From Bacillota bacterium (GTDB lineage: Bacteria; Bacillota; Clostridia; Lachnospirales; Lachnospiraceae): a stretch of DNA of 36,225 nucleotides. Of this stretch, positions 1-8,700 are shown piece after piece (positions within the stretch are counted from its first letter, which is position 1; each line of letters starts with the position of its first letter). The translations under genes were made by a program, and so were the position numbers. Below the pieces are notes generated by a model that had not been told where the DNA came from, searched no databases, and was given only the letters and a program-made list of their open reading frames with translations. Location of the stretch: the NCBI GenBank assembly GCA_023416695.1, contig JAEZGY010000011.1, positions 1 to 36,225 on the forward strand, written 5' to 3'.

Positions 1-32
1 GCACCTTTTTCGCAAATTGCGCATTTAGCCAT
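1..32 (-). CDS. rpmB: 50S ribosomal protein L28, N-terminal end only (partial)
   Basis: Only the first ten codons lie in the window, reading MAKCAICEKG, which is the characteristic start of bacterial L28 with its CxxC zinc-binding pair. A strong Shine-Dalgarno AAGGAGGTG at 39-47 sits just ahead of the ATG at 32. The rest of the gene lies to the left of the window. L28 is a component of the 50S ribosomal subunit. The call rests on the short N-terminal signature plus the strong RBS and the promoter at 114-142, so it is probable rather than certain. Confidence 0.8.
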   Translation of the reverse strand, partial: MAKCAICEKG

Positions 33-113
33 TGAAAGCACCTCCTTAGCGTAACTTCTCGCATTAATTAGCAATTAATATTACAATGTCAATACGACTT
101 ACACACAAAAAGT

Positions 114-142
114 ATTGTATCAGAACCTATAAAATTATGCAA
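114..142 (-). promoter_or_regulatory. Probable sigma-A promoter of rpmB
   Basis: On the minus strand, -35 TTGCAT (137-142), a 17-nt spacer and -10 TACAAT (114-119), preceded by an extended -10 TG. The expected start is near 107, giving a leader of about 75 nt before the rpmB ATG. A second, weaker TTGACA lies further downstream in the leader. No clear terminator for gerW was seen between 143 and 168. Confidence 0.55.
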
Positions 143-168
143 GTCTTTTTAAAAATTAATTTAACTTT

Positions 169-546
169 CTATTCCTCTGTAGCAGCACAATGGTCGTCTT
201 TATTATCTTTACCTTTTGTAAGCTTATTAACAAAATCAGGCACCATATCTAATAGCTTTGTAATGCTATCCTGATTTTTTACATTTACAAGCTTAGTTGT
301 ACCATCCTTTATTACTAATACAGAACTTGGAGTGATTTTACCTCCAAGACCTCCACCACCATTATTCTTTTTGCTATCATCTTGAGTGGCACCTGCGCCT
401 ACACCAAAGGTAACATCTACCAAAGGAAGTATAATTGTACCATCGTCAAACTTGATAGCCTCACCCACTACTGTTTTTGTTGTAATAAAACTATCCATTC
501 CTTTAAATAAAGATTCTATTGTGCTACTAAAACTATTGTCACCCAT
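169..546 (-). CDS. gerW: GerW/YtfJ family sporulation protein
   Basis: 125 residues, the usual size of the family. The N-terminal part (MGDNSFSSTIESLFKGMDSF) has the short helical segment seen in YtfJ/GerW, followed by a beta-rich core with VVGEAIKFDDGTIILPLVDV, a Gly-rich stretch (GGGGLGGKITP, about residues 63-73) and VLVIKDGTTKLV. GerW is known in Bacillus as a forespore protein needed for normal spore germination. It is the last gene of the seven-gene run. Its ATG overlaps the stop of the DUF2953 gene by one base (TAATG), so translation is probably coupled. The ytfI-ytfJ (DUF2953-GerW) pair is also adjacent in Bacillus, which supports both calls. Confidence 0.9.
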   Translation of the reverse strand: MGDNSFSSTIESLFKGMDSFITTKTVVGEAIKFDDGTIILPLVDVTFGVGAGATQDDSKKNNGGGGLGGKITPSSVLVIKDGTTKLVNVKNQDSITKLLDMVPDFVNKLTKGKDNKDDHCAATEE

Positions 547-1520
547 TATAATTCCTCCTTTAACTTCGTTATATTTTGTCTAAGTCTTTTAATATCTTGA
601 TCTCTAAGGACCTTTATAGCTATTACCAGTAACGTGAATACACGGATTCGCCCTCTGGCAAACAACTCTCCTATTAACTTTTTCTCTTCAAAATCAGGTT
701 GTAAGGTAAACTTATCTGTAGCAGGGGGATAAACTGCACAAATGATACCTAATAGTTGACCTGTAGAACTAGGATCTCCTGTGCCAAACTTCACTTTTAG
801 CACAAATTTTCTTGGTTTTATATGCTTTAGCACTCGTTTTAAATACATAAAACCCTTTGAAAAACCAAGGCGATTGTTGGCATCCTTTAAAAACGCCTTT
901 ACTCTGCTTATTTTCTTAAAAACTTTTTTTATCGTGTTAAAAAGAGAACGAATTTTATCCTTAATCTTCTTTAATAGACGAAATAAGTGTTTTGGTAAGC
1001 TTATTATCTTGTTAAATATTGAGTTAGACTCCTTATTCTTCTTAAGCTTTGGGTCTTCTTTTAATGGTGATTCATAAAACGATGTGGTTGTATTATGAAA
1101 ATCAGTTAAGGAATCTTCTGTAACTTCCTTTAACGGTTCTTCTATAGTTTCTTTTACAGGTTCCTTAATCAGAAGTTTCTCTTCTTCTTTAACTGATTGA
1201 ATCACCTTATTTTCTTTTGCTAACTTTCTGTTTCTTTGTTTCTTTTTCTTCTTTTTCTTTGGTTTATCGCTTACTATTAATTTTCCACAAACCCGGGCCG
1301 AATATGTGAGCTTTTCTTCCTTATAATCACATTTTATAGAAACTATACCAAATAACCACCTAACTCTCGCTTTCATCCATGTTTCATTTTCTTTCTTTGC
1401 CCTTACTTTATACCGAATAGGGATAAATAAAACGATTAAAGCTAAAAACAAAATCAAACCAAGGACAGAAAAAAGAACGATTCCAAGTATTTTTAGTATG
1501 AATAATATTATTCTTAGCAA
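546..1520 (-). CDS. DUF2953 domain membrane protein (YtfI-like)
   Basis: 324 residues. A long hydrophobic N-terminus (about residues 3-34) is followed by the DUF2953 start FIPIRYKVRAKKENE..MKARVRWLFGIV. A very basic linker (eight consecutive Lys near residue 90, then alternating Lys/Glu segments to about 200) separates it from the conserved C-terminal part containing KVKFGTGDPSSTGQLLG and YPPATDKFTLQPDFEEK (about 240-285). The family has no settled function, but it neighbours gerW in many spore formers, so a role in the spore or forespore membrane is a fair inference. The gene ends on the start codon of gerW and begins 11 nt after the 110-residue gene. The linker is longer and more charged than in typical short family members. 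Confidence 0.8.
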   Translation of the reverse strand: MLRIILFILKILGIVLFSVLGLILFLALIVLFIPIRYKVRAKKENETWMKARVRWLFGIVSIKCDYKEEKLTYSARVCGKLIVSDKPKKKKKKKQRNRKLAKENKVIQSVKEEEKLLIKEPVKETIEEPLKEVTEDSLTDFHNTTTSFYESPLKEDPKLKKNKESNSIFNKIISLPKHLFRLLKKIKDKIRSLFNTIKKVFKKISRVKAFLKDANNRLGFSKGFMYLKRVLKHIKPRKFVLKVKFGTGDPSSTGQLLGIICAVYPPATDKFTLQPDFEEKKLIGELFARGRIRVFTLLVIAIKVLRDQDIKRLRQNITKLKEEL

Positions 1521-1531
1521 CGTTTCACATC

Positions 1532-1864
1532 CTATCCTTCTATTTCATGTAGGTAATCATAAAAGAATACCTCCGGTTCAAAATTATCCGTTTTTTGATA
1601 GATATCTAAAGCAATCTTTTCTACCAGCTTCAATGCACTTGTCCTACTATAGGCCAAGCCAATAATATGAAGGGTTCTTTGTTTATAATAACGAAACATT
1701 AATTCATTTACGTTAATGATATCAAACAAATTATCCGGATTTAAAGCTATACATATACAATAGACCTCAAGCATAGGTTTCCCTTTTTCAATTCTGTTTT
1801 TCAGCTTAGCTTCCTTTTTTTTCGCTATTTCATCTAAATACAAATCCGGGTACCATTTAATCAT
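1532..1864 (-). CDS. Unrecognised 110-residue soluble protein
   Basis: Not recognised. It has a basic N-terminal helix (DEIAKKKEAKLKNRIEKGK), then a compact alpha/beta-looking region (MLEVYCICIALNPDNLFDIINVNELMF) and an acidic C-terminus. There is no signal peptide or membrane segment. A GGGAG Shine-Dalgarno precedes the ATG by about seven bases. It lies 25 nt after the 471-residue gene and 11 nt before the DUF2953 gene, inside the seven-gene run, so it is almost certainly co-transcribed with both. Coding status is supported by position, spacing and RBS, not by homology. Confidence 0.65.
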   Translation of the reverse strand: MIKWYPDLYLDEIAKKKEAKLKNRIEKGKPMLEVYCICIALNPDNLFDIINVNELMFRYYKQRTLHIIGLAYSRTSALKLVEKIALDIYQKTDNFEPEVFFYDYLHEIEG

Positions 1865-1889
1865 ACAACGCTCCCATCTAACATCTAAT

Positions 1890-3305
1890 CTAATATTCTT
1901 CTGCGGCCATCAAGGAAAGTAATAGCTCCTTGGCTACCGATTTTTCTGCTTCGTTCTGACATTGAGACAAGGAATTAGCAATGTACTCCTTAACTTGGGT
2001 GCTGTTATTAAAAAACACAGGTAATTTACTTAACACAGCCGCCATAACAGCTCGATTAATACACTGAGGGTTATTTTTAAAGAAATCTGTCAATTCATTG
2101 ATTAAATGTTGTAATTGTTTTTCGATATAATCTGGTGCCACCCTATCCTCTTGTTCCTCTTTATGAATATCCGCAAAAACACTGTTGCCGGAAAGTTTAT
2201 CCGCTAAATTTAGGCATTCTATATGAGTGGATAGTGCCATAGAATCTACCAGTTCATGAAAAACTTCTTTTATAATAGACAAACCTCCTGAGAAATATTG
2301 ATAATCCTCAATATGTTGTTCCTGAATTCCCAAAAGCTCATCAAATAGCTTTCCAATTTTTTCTTCTAAACAAGCGTTATAAGAGGTATCTAAACACTCT
2401 AACGTAGAAGTAATAATATCAATGCAACTGTGTTGTAGCTTTCTATCTACGTCTAATACATAAGGTCTTACTAACAGAAGTATATATAAGTTATTAATAA
2501 CCTTCTCTATTTGATAATTAAAATCAGATAATATGGTTATTTTAGATGCCGTATCTTTTAACACCTTACAGCACTCTTCAAACTCTTCCTTCTTAAGAGA
2601 CGTATAATTTGCTTCTCTAAGAGTACGAAGACGATCATTTATATAGGTATAAGGAACCAATGTTTTCTGCGGTTGATAAATCATTGCACTGGTTTTAAGC
2701 ATATAGATAAAGGTATCAACACTACTTTTATCCGCATCTTTATAGCAATTTAAACTATCCTTTAAATATTCAAAAAACTTTGCCTTATGCATACGAAGAG
2801 GAAGTTGTCCCACTGCTTCCTGAATGCGTTGATTGATTAAAATATTATCCTTATTGGCAAAGATGAATTGGTATAATCTTTGAGAAAATACGTCATCTGG
2901 AATGGATTCCTTAGCTGCTTCAAACTCTAACTCTTTTCGGTTTAACACATATTCATAGATTTGCAATTGGTCAGCATACATAGTGAGATAATCCATCTTA
3001 TCCATAATTTCAGTACGCATCCCATCTATTTGTCGAATATGTACCTCACGAAACTCTCCACTTTCTTCTGTTTGGAATACCTCACCAATCCATTGACCAA
3101 GCTTACTTGTAATCGGTAAAGTATCCTCCTTTACCTCATTAGTCTCTTCTAACATTTCTTTCAAATTATAAAATTCTAAAGCAGACTGTAATAGGGAATA
3201 CTCATAAAGTAAACCAGATAATTCTATGGCATATTCAGGCAATACTTCTTCTAAATTTTTTCCATCATTAAGATACTTAATCAATTCTTTGTATTTTCTG
3301 TTCAT
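1890..3305 (-). CDS. Unrecognised 471-residue helical protein
   Basis: Not recognised. The protein appears almost entirely alpha-helical and Leu/Glu/Lys-rich, with no signal peptide, membrane segment or obvious catalytic motif. The N-terminus (MNRKYKELIKYLNDGKNLEEVLPEYAIELSG... in short blocks) and the helix-rich pattern throughout suggest a cytoplasmic scaffold or regulatory protein rather than an enzyme. It starts two bases after the stop of the second ABC-2 permease, with a GGAG Shine-Dalgarno inside the end of that gene, so translation of the two is probably coupled. Its location between two permeases and the DUF2953-GerW pair suggests a role connected with one of them, which is inference only. 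Confidence 0.7.
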   Translation of the reverse strand: MNRKYKELIKYLNDGKNLEEVLPEYAIELSGLLYEYSLLQSALEFYNLKEMLEETNEVKEDTLPITSKLGQWIGEVFQTEESGEFREVHIRQIDGMRTEIMDKMDYLTMYADQLQIYEYVLNRKELEFEAAKESIPDDVFSQRLYQFIFANKDNILINQRIQEAVGQLPLRMHKAKFFEYLKDSLNCYKDADKSSVDTFIYMLKTSAMIYQPQKTLVPYTYINDRLRTLREANYTSLKKEEFEECCKVLKDTASKITILSDFNYQIEKVINNLYILLLVRPYVLDVDRKLQHSCIDIITSTLECLDTSYNACLEEKIGKLFDELLGIQEQHIEDYQYFSGGLSIIKEVFHELVDSMALSTHIECLNLADKLSGNSVFADIHKEEQEDRVAPDYIEKQLQHLINELTDFFKNNPQCINRAVMAAVLSKLPVFFNNSTQVKEYIANSLSQCQNEAEKSVAKELLLSLMAAEEY

Positions 3306-3307
3306 TT

Positions 3308-4519
3308 TTATTTCTCCAGTTTATTATACTTAGCAAAAGTAACGATTCCATATAACACCACTAATACCCCAAGTGTATATGCTACGTCTGAAAGACTTAT
3401 CGTCTTTCCTCCTAGTATTATATCAGTAATACCTCCAATAAACCAGTAATTTGGTATATTTTTTGCCAAATCAGAAAAACCATCTACCTTAATCTGTCCT
3501 AATATCTCCAATATACTAATAGCACCAAAGGTAAGCGAAACGATAAACCCCATAAACTGATAGATACTCTTGCTTGATATCATTCTTCTAAGACAAATAA
3601 AGAAAAAAGTCACAGCAAATAGAAAGACAGTTACTAGACTTACTAAACTGAACAGGTGACTCCCTACCCCAATAGAAAAATGTCCAAAAAGATACCAAAG
3701 CACCAAAAATGCCATTATCCCTTCCACAAGGAATAATGTAATAATGTCTGCTAATTCCATTGTCCAACAGGAGATTAAAGATAAACGGCTACGTTTCACT
3801 ACAATAGCACTTTTATCCATTGCAGAGATTAACTGCATAACAAAAAACACAAGGAACATTCCACCTAATGCCAAAAACATCTCGGTACTAATAATATTAT
3901 TGGAAATAGCATTTGTCGACTCTGCCCCACTATCGGTAGCATTATAGTATTGATACTCAAAGGCAAAGGAGTCTTCTCTAACCTCATATTCATTGTTTAT
4001 ATACTCTTTGTAATCTGTAGCATATACCAAATCCTCGTAATCAGGAAATGTATGATATAAACGCTCTCCCTCTTTATATACGACATCTTTAATCATTGCC
4101 TGGGCAAAGATATCAGATAAAATAGATACAAATCTATTTTGCCCTAGATATATCATTTGCACATGCTTTGAATAGTCATAGCGACTAATCGCTTCTTCAA
4201 ACCCTTGGTTAATAATAAAATATGCATATATACTCTCTTGTTTTAACTTCCCTAATAGTTCATCTTTTGTCCCATTTTGTAAGATAACACCATCAAAAGT
4301 AGCTAATTTTTCAATAACAGATTGTGAAAGATCACTTTGATCTAAATCTACGACTCCAATAGGAATACTGCTTTTGTCTTCATAATCACTAATAAGTCCA
4401 GAACACACCACACTTAAAAGTACAGTAGATATAAGAAAACTAATAATAACGATATAATTAGAGCCGATATTCTTAAGATTAATCTTTATTAAGGAAGGTA
4501 GTTTTGATAATTGCTTCAT
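3308..4519 (-). CDS. ABC-2 type permease (second of a pair)
   Basis: 403 residues with the ABC2_membrane_3 layout: one N-terminal membrane helix (about 22-42), an extracytoplasmic domain of roughly 160 residues that opens with the familiar IPIGVVDLDQSDLS motif, then about five membrane helices in the C-terminal half (from about 210 to 395). Family members export lipids, polymers, drugs or peptides with an ATPase partner, although the related YhgE/Pip proteins have none. It overlaps the upstream permease by four bases (ATGA), so the two are probably made in matched amounts and may form a heterodimer. No ATP-binding protein is encoded in the neighbourhood. The substrate cannot be predicted. Confidence 0.8.
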   Translation of the reverse strand: MKQLSKLPSLIKINLKNIGSNYIVIISFLISTVLLSVVCSGLISDYEDKSSIPIGVVDLDQSDLSQSVIEKLATFDGVILQNGTKDELLGKLKQESIYAYFIINQGFEEAISRYDYSKHVQMIYLGQNRFVSILSDIFAQAMIKDVVYKEGERLYHTFPDYEDLVYATDYKEYINNEYEVREDSFAFEYQYYNATDSGAESTNAISNNIISTEMFLALGGMFLVFFVMQLISAMDKSAIVVKRSRLSLISCWTMELADIITLFLVEGIMAFLVLWYLFGHFSIGVGSHLFSLVSLVTVFLFAVTFFFICLRRMISSKSIYQFMGFIVSLTFGAISILEILGQIKVDGFSDLAKNIPNYWFIGGITDIILGGKTISLSDVAYTLGVLVVLYGIVTFAKYNKLEK

Positions 4520-5733
4520 CCTATCTCCCCCCTTCTAGTTTCCCTCTGTTTAAAAAGAATATAGCAGGATATCACATAGATTGCTATTACAACAAGTAGA
4601 GTTGCCAATGCAAATGCAATCAAATTGGTAGAGTTATTACCTTTTACAAAGCTAATCAATTCTCGTATCATATGATAGGTTGGAGTCATTCTACTGTATA
4701 CCAAAAATCGCTCTGGTAAAAAAGAGATTGGAATTAATACTCCTCCTATAACAGAAATTAACATTAGTCCGAAGGTGCATAGGATGGAGTATTGTTGATT
4801 ACTTCTACAAAAGATGGATACTAATAAAAAGCAGGCATTAGCTAACAATATACATAAACTTACATAAAGATATAGCTCAGAGGAAACGTTTAACTGCACT
4901 ATCTGAACAATTACAGGTAAAAGCAAATTAAAACAAATAATCCACAGAACAGAATTAACTATTAGTATCATAAGCACTATACTACGAACAGAATGACCAG
5001 CTATTCTTAATCTTTCATAGGTGCCTAGTTGTCTTTCCTTTAAAAACTGACCTCCACTTAAAGTTGCTGTTAGTATAATCAAAAGCGCTAACACTGCCCA
5101 TAAATAATATTGCAATACAGGCGTAGAAGGTATACTTGTTACCTCAATTTTGTCAAAAAATCGATCTTTATTTAAAGCTAGCTTTACTAGCTCGATAGAG
5201 GTATCTATATTCATCTGATTTGACTTTTCACTGCTCATCCCTTGATCTCTCCCTAAGTGATAAAGCCCTCCGCAAACCAGCTGCACATTGGTAATATATG
5301 TACCATAACTATCTAACATGTTTTTGAGTAATACAGAGTACATCAAATTAGAAGTATTCATTACTACATCTATGGCTACATAGTCCGTCCCCATTAAGCT
5401 ATTTGCAAAATCAGGGGGTATAACTAAATAAGCTAATAACTTCCCTTCGTTAAAAAGCTTCTTCATCTTTTCTTCAGAATCAAGGGTTATATTAGCAAAA
5501 TTGGTAACACTCTCTGTATTTTTAAAATAATTCAATATTAAAGAGGAGTAGACAGAGTTATCATTATCCACTACCCCTATATTGATATTAGGTGTCTCTT
5601 TTACAGGCTTTTCCTCATTGCCACTGGCGGTTAGGGCCAAAGCCCCAACCAACAAAAAAGCAGCAGCAAAGATACCTATTTTCTTCTTGCTTGTTAAAAG
5701 TTCTTTTATTGTTTTTATCAGATACGCTAACAT
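4516..5733 (-). CDS. ABC-2 type permease (first of a pair)
   Basis: 405 residues from the chosen start MLAYLIKTIKELL. One membrane helix (about 18-37), an extracytoplasmic domain (about 40-205) starting with INIGVVDNDNS, and about six C-terminal helices. ERQLGTYERLRIAGHS (about 233-248) is the cytoplasmic loop typical of ABC-2 permeases. The ATG at 5733 was preferred over one at 5775 because AGGAG lies five bases before it and it then clears the glycosyltransferase stop by 11 nt; the longer start has no RBS and would overlap that gene by 31 nt. The protein resembles its downstream neighbour in plan but is clearly diverged. No ATPase gene is nearby. Confidence 0.8.
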   Translation of the reverse strand: MLAYLIKTIKELLTSKKKIGIFAAAFLLVGALALTASGNEEKPVKETPNINIGVVDNDNSVYSSLILNYFKNTESVTNFANITLDSEEKMKKLFNEGKLLAYLVIPPDFANSLMGTDYVAIDVVMNTSNLMYSVLLKNMLDSYGTYITNVQLVCGGLYHLGRDQGMSSEKSNQMNIDTSIELVKLALNKDRFFDKIEVTSIPSTPVLQYYLWAVLALLIILTATLSGGQFLKERQLGTYERLRIAGHSVRSIVLMILIVNSVLWIICFNLLLPVIVQIVQLNVSSELYLYVSLCILLANACFLLVSIFCRSNQQYSILCTFGLMLISVIGGVLIPISFLPERFLVYSRMTPTYHMIRELISFVKGNNSTNLIAFALATLLVVIAIYVISCYILFKQRETRRGEIG

Positions 5734-5744
5734 ACTTTCTCCTA

Positions 5745-8700
5745 TTAAGGCATTAACACCCATTGTGATGACCATCTTAAGAAATGGTCCACATAAAATT
5801 TACTAACTGTCATACCACTTAACACAGGATAGAACATAAGGAATAACAAGACAGCAAGCCCTACAACCGTTATAATCCAATATTTAGCTTTTGGATATTT
5901 TGACATGATATGATAAAAACAATACACAATCATTAAAATTACAAATGGTACACTTGGAAAATAATGATATATAAACGTACATCGAGATACCATTACCCAA
6001 GGTAAGTATTGCGCTAGATAACCTATAACAAGAAAAGCACCTCTCTTATCTTTTTCACGAATAGTGAAATAAATAGTACCCACAAAGGCAACGATTCCAC
6101 CCCACCATATAATTGGATTACCAAAAGAGCTAATTCCTTCTGCCACATTTGCATTAATGTCCCTTGCAAAATAATAAATAGGTCTAAATATAATCGGCCA
6201 TTGATACCAAGTGGATGAAAATGGGTGAGTAGAATTAAGATGAGCATGATATTCAAACATTCTACTTTGATTTTTCCACATTCTCTCTAAAAGACCTAAA
6301 TCCTCAGTAGTGTATTTATCAATAAACGGTATATAAGATAAAGTATAAATAATAAAAGGAATAATAACAAAAACCAACACACAGAATAACAAAGTGAGTA
6401 TGGTATTTTTCTTAAATTTACCTATCACATATTTATGACTAATACCATTGGTACTACCATCTGAATCAGAACAGGCATAACGGTATTCCTTATATCTACT
6501 AGACAAATTCCAAAAGAATATAATGGCTAATCCAGCTGCTGCATATGCTCCAGTGACCTTACTAGCAATAGCCAAGCCTGTTGAAATACCACAAAGACCT
6601 AATGGAATAAGACTCTTATAAAGCTTCTTATCATAATAGCTGGTAGTGATATATTGATACATAAAGTAATACATCAATATTATAAAGAAGGTAATATACA
6701 CATCAATAGTTGCAATTCTCGTCTGGGCAAAATGCATAAAGTCTACTGCAAATAAAAGACATGCCACTGATGCAAACCAAGTTCTTTTAAATAGTCTTCT
6801 AGCAAATAAAAAGATAAGCGGAAGCATTAGTACACCAAATAATGTACCAATCACTCTCCAACCAAAAGGATTCATTCCAAAGATAGAAACACCTACTGAA
6901 ATCAAGATTTTACCTAGTGGTGGGTGTGTCCATTCATAGGTAGGTAACCCATGTAAAAACTCGTAAGCAGTTCTAGCATGATATATTTCATCAAAATATG
7001 TCCCGCTTCGATAGGATTCTGTCGAATCATACATCTCTTGCTCATCAAAAAGTTTAGGATACTGACTACTATTAGATGGTGTAACTATATTTCCATCCGA
7101 ATCAAGAAATACTATCTCTAGCAGCACCGTAGGATCATAATAACTTTTAGTGGTAAGCTTCACGCGATTCATATTTCCACTAATAGATGTTGTATCAATC
7201 TTGTTCTTTGTATCCACATTATACGTATCCTGATCTTTTGGATCACAGGTAGAGGTAAGAGACAGAGAATTCCATTTAAAAACTGAACTAAATACTGGAT
7301 ATCGATTATCCGTACTATTACCTGCTATGCGTACCCATTGATCTTGATCCGTATCAAAGCACTCAATTTTAAATTCTCTATTATCATAATACCCATTATA
7401 GATACTTATCTTGTCAAGTTTTGTACCCTCCGGAAACAAAAACTCTACACTTTTGTTTTGATTTTCTATAGTATACTCTGTAGTAGGTGCGTAGTTAAAT
7501 CCCAAATTGTAAAAAGCAATAATTGCATATACTACAGTTATAGAAAGCATAATGATCCAATCTTTTTTAGTAAACTTTCTCTTCTCTTGAGACCTAAAGA
7601 TTCCGTCAATTACTTTTTTATCCGAGTGATCAACCGCAGTATTCATACATTTGTCTTCGGTTCTATTTTCTTCGGCACGTTTCACTTCCATAACACTATC
7701 CTCTTCATTTTCAAGATTAATCTTCTTAGCTTCCTCTAAATCTGTATCTTTATCCTTTTTACAATAAGAACAGATGACATAAACAAAAAGTCCATACACA
7801 ATTAGTGTAAAGAAAGCAATGGTCTTTGGAACAATTGCCTCCCAGTCAAAATTTTGGTAATCGAAAAAGAATAACACATGGCTCACATTATAAAAATGAG
7901 CGATTGAAAATAAAGCATATACTAAATACATCTTAATGTTAGGTCTTGTTAAATATACAATAAATAGTAACACTAATGCTGGATACATATATCGTTCATG
8001 CATACGTACAGAAAAGATAAATATGGTAATAACTAAAAAGGCAGCTGACAAAAAGATTTTTGTATCTTCCTTTAGTTTGCTTTTAAAATACAGAACTCCA
8101 GATAATATAACAGCTACAACAATAGCTGTATAACCATATACATAAAATGGTATTCCAAGTAGTGTATTGGTTTGCAACATCCAATTCTGTCCGAAGAGTT
8201 CCCAAATATTATAGGCATTTACAGTTGCATACTCGTATGAACCAACTGTATTTAGATATTGATTCATTACCTTTGTAATGCCAAATGGACACATAAGTAA
8301 TAACATGGTTCCAATTCCAAGGAATGCCCATATTAGTATCTTTGTAAATTTACTAGAGTTAAAGTTAAATTTGTATCCACCATTTACTTGCTTTAGGAAG
8401 GCCCCTTTAAAACAAACAAAGCATAAAACAGGGAAAAAGAAGGCTGTCTGAGGTTTAATTAAGGCTCCAAATGCAAATGACATGATTGCAGCAGGGTATT
8501 TTTCTTCTGTTAAGGAATATAGCATAAATAAAACCAACAACGTATGAACACTATCTACCTGCCCCCACACAGAGGAATTAATTAAAATAGCTGGGTTAAA
8601 AACATAAAGAAGCAAACAGATAATTGCTGTACTCTCTTTAAATCTTTTTCTGGCTATTTTATAAATAAAGTATCCTGCTAGTACATCACAAAGAACAGCA

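Noticed and set aside
5734..5775. 14-residue N-terminal extension of the first ABC-2 permease
   Set aside because: The longer start overlaps the glycosyltransferase and lacks a ribosome binding site; the inner ATG has AGGAG at the right distance.
7338..7739. 133-codon plus-strand reading frame
   Set aside because: It lies wholly antisense to the glycosyltransferase gene, has no RBS and its translation looks like random AT-rich sequence.
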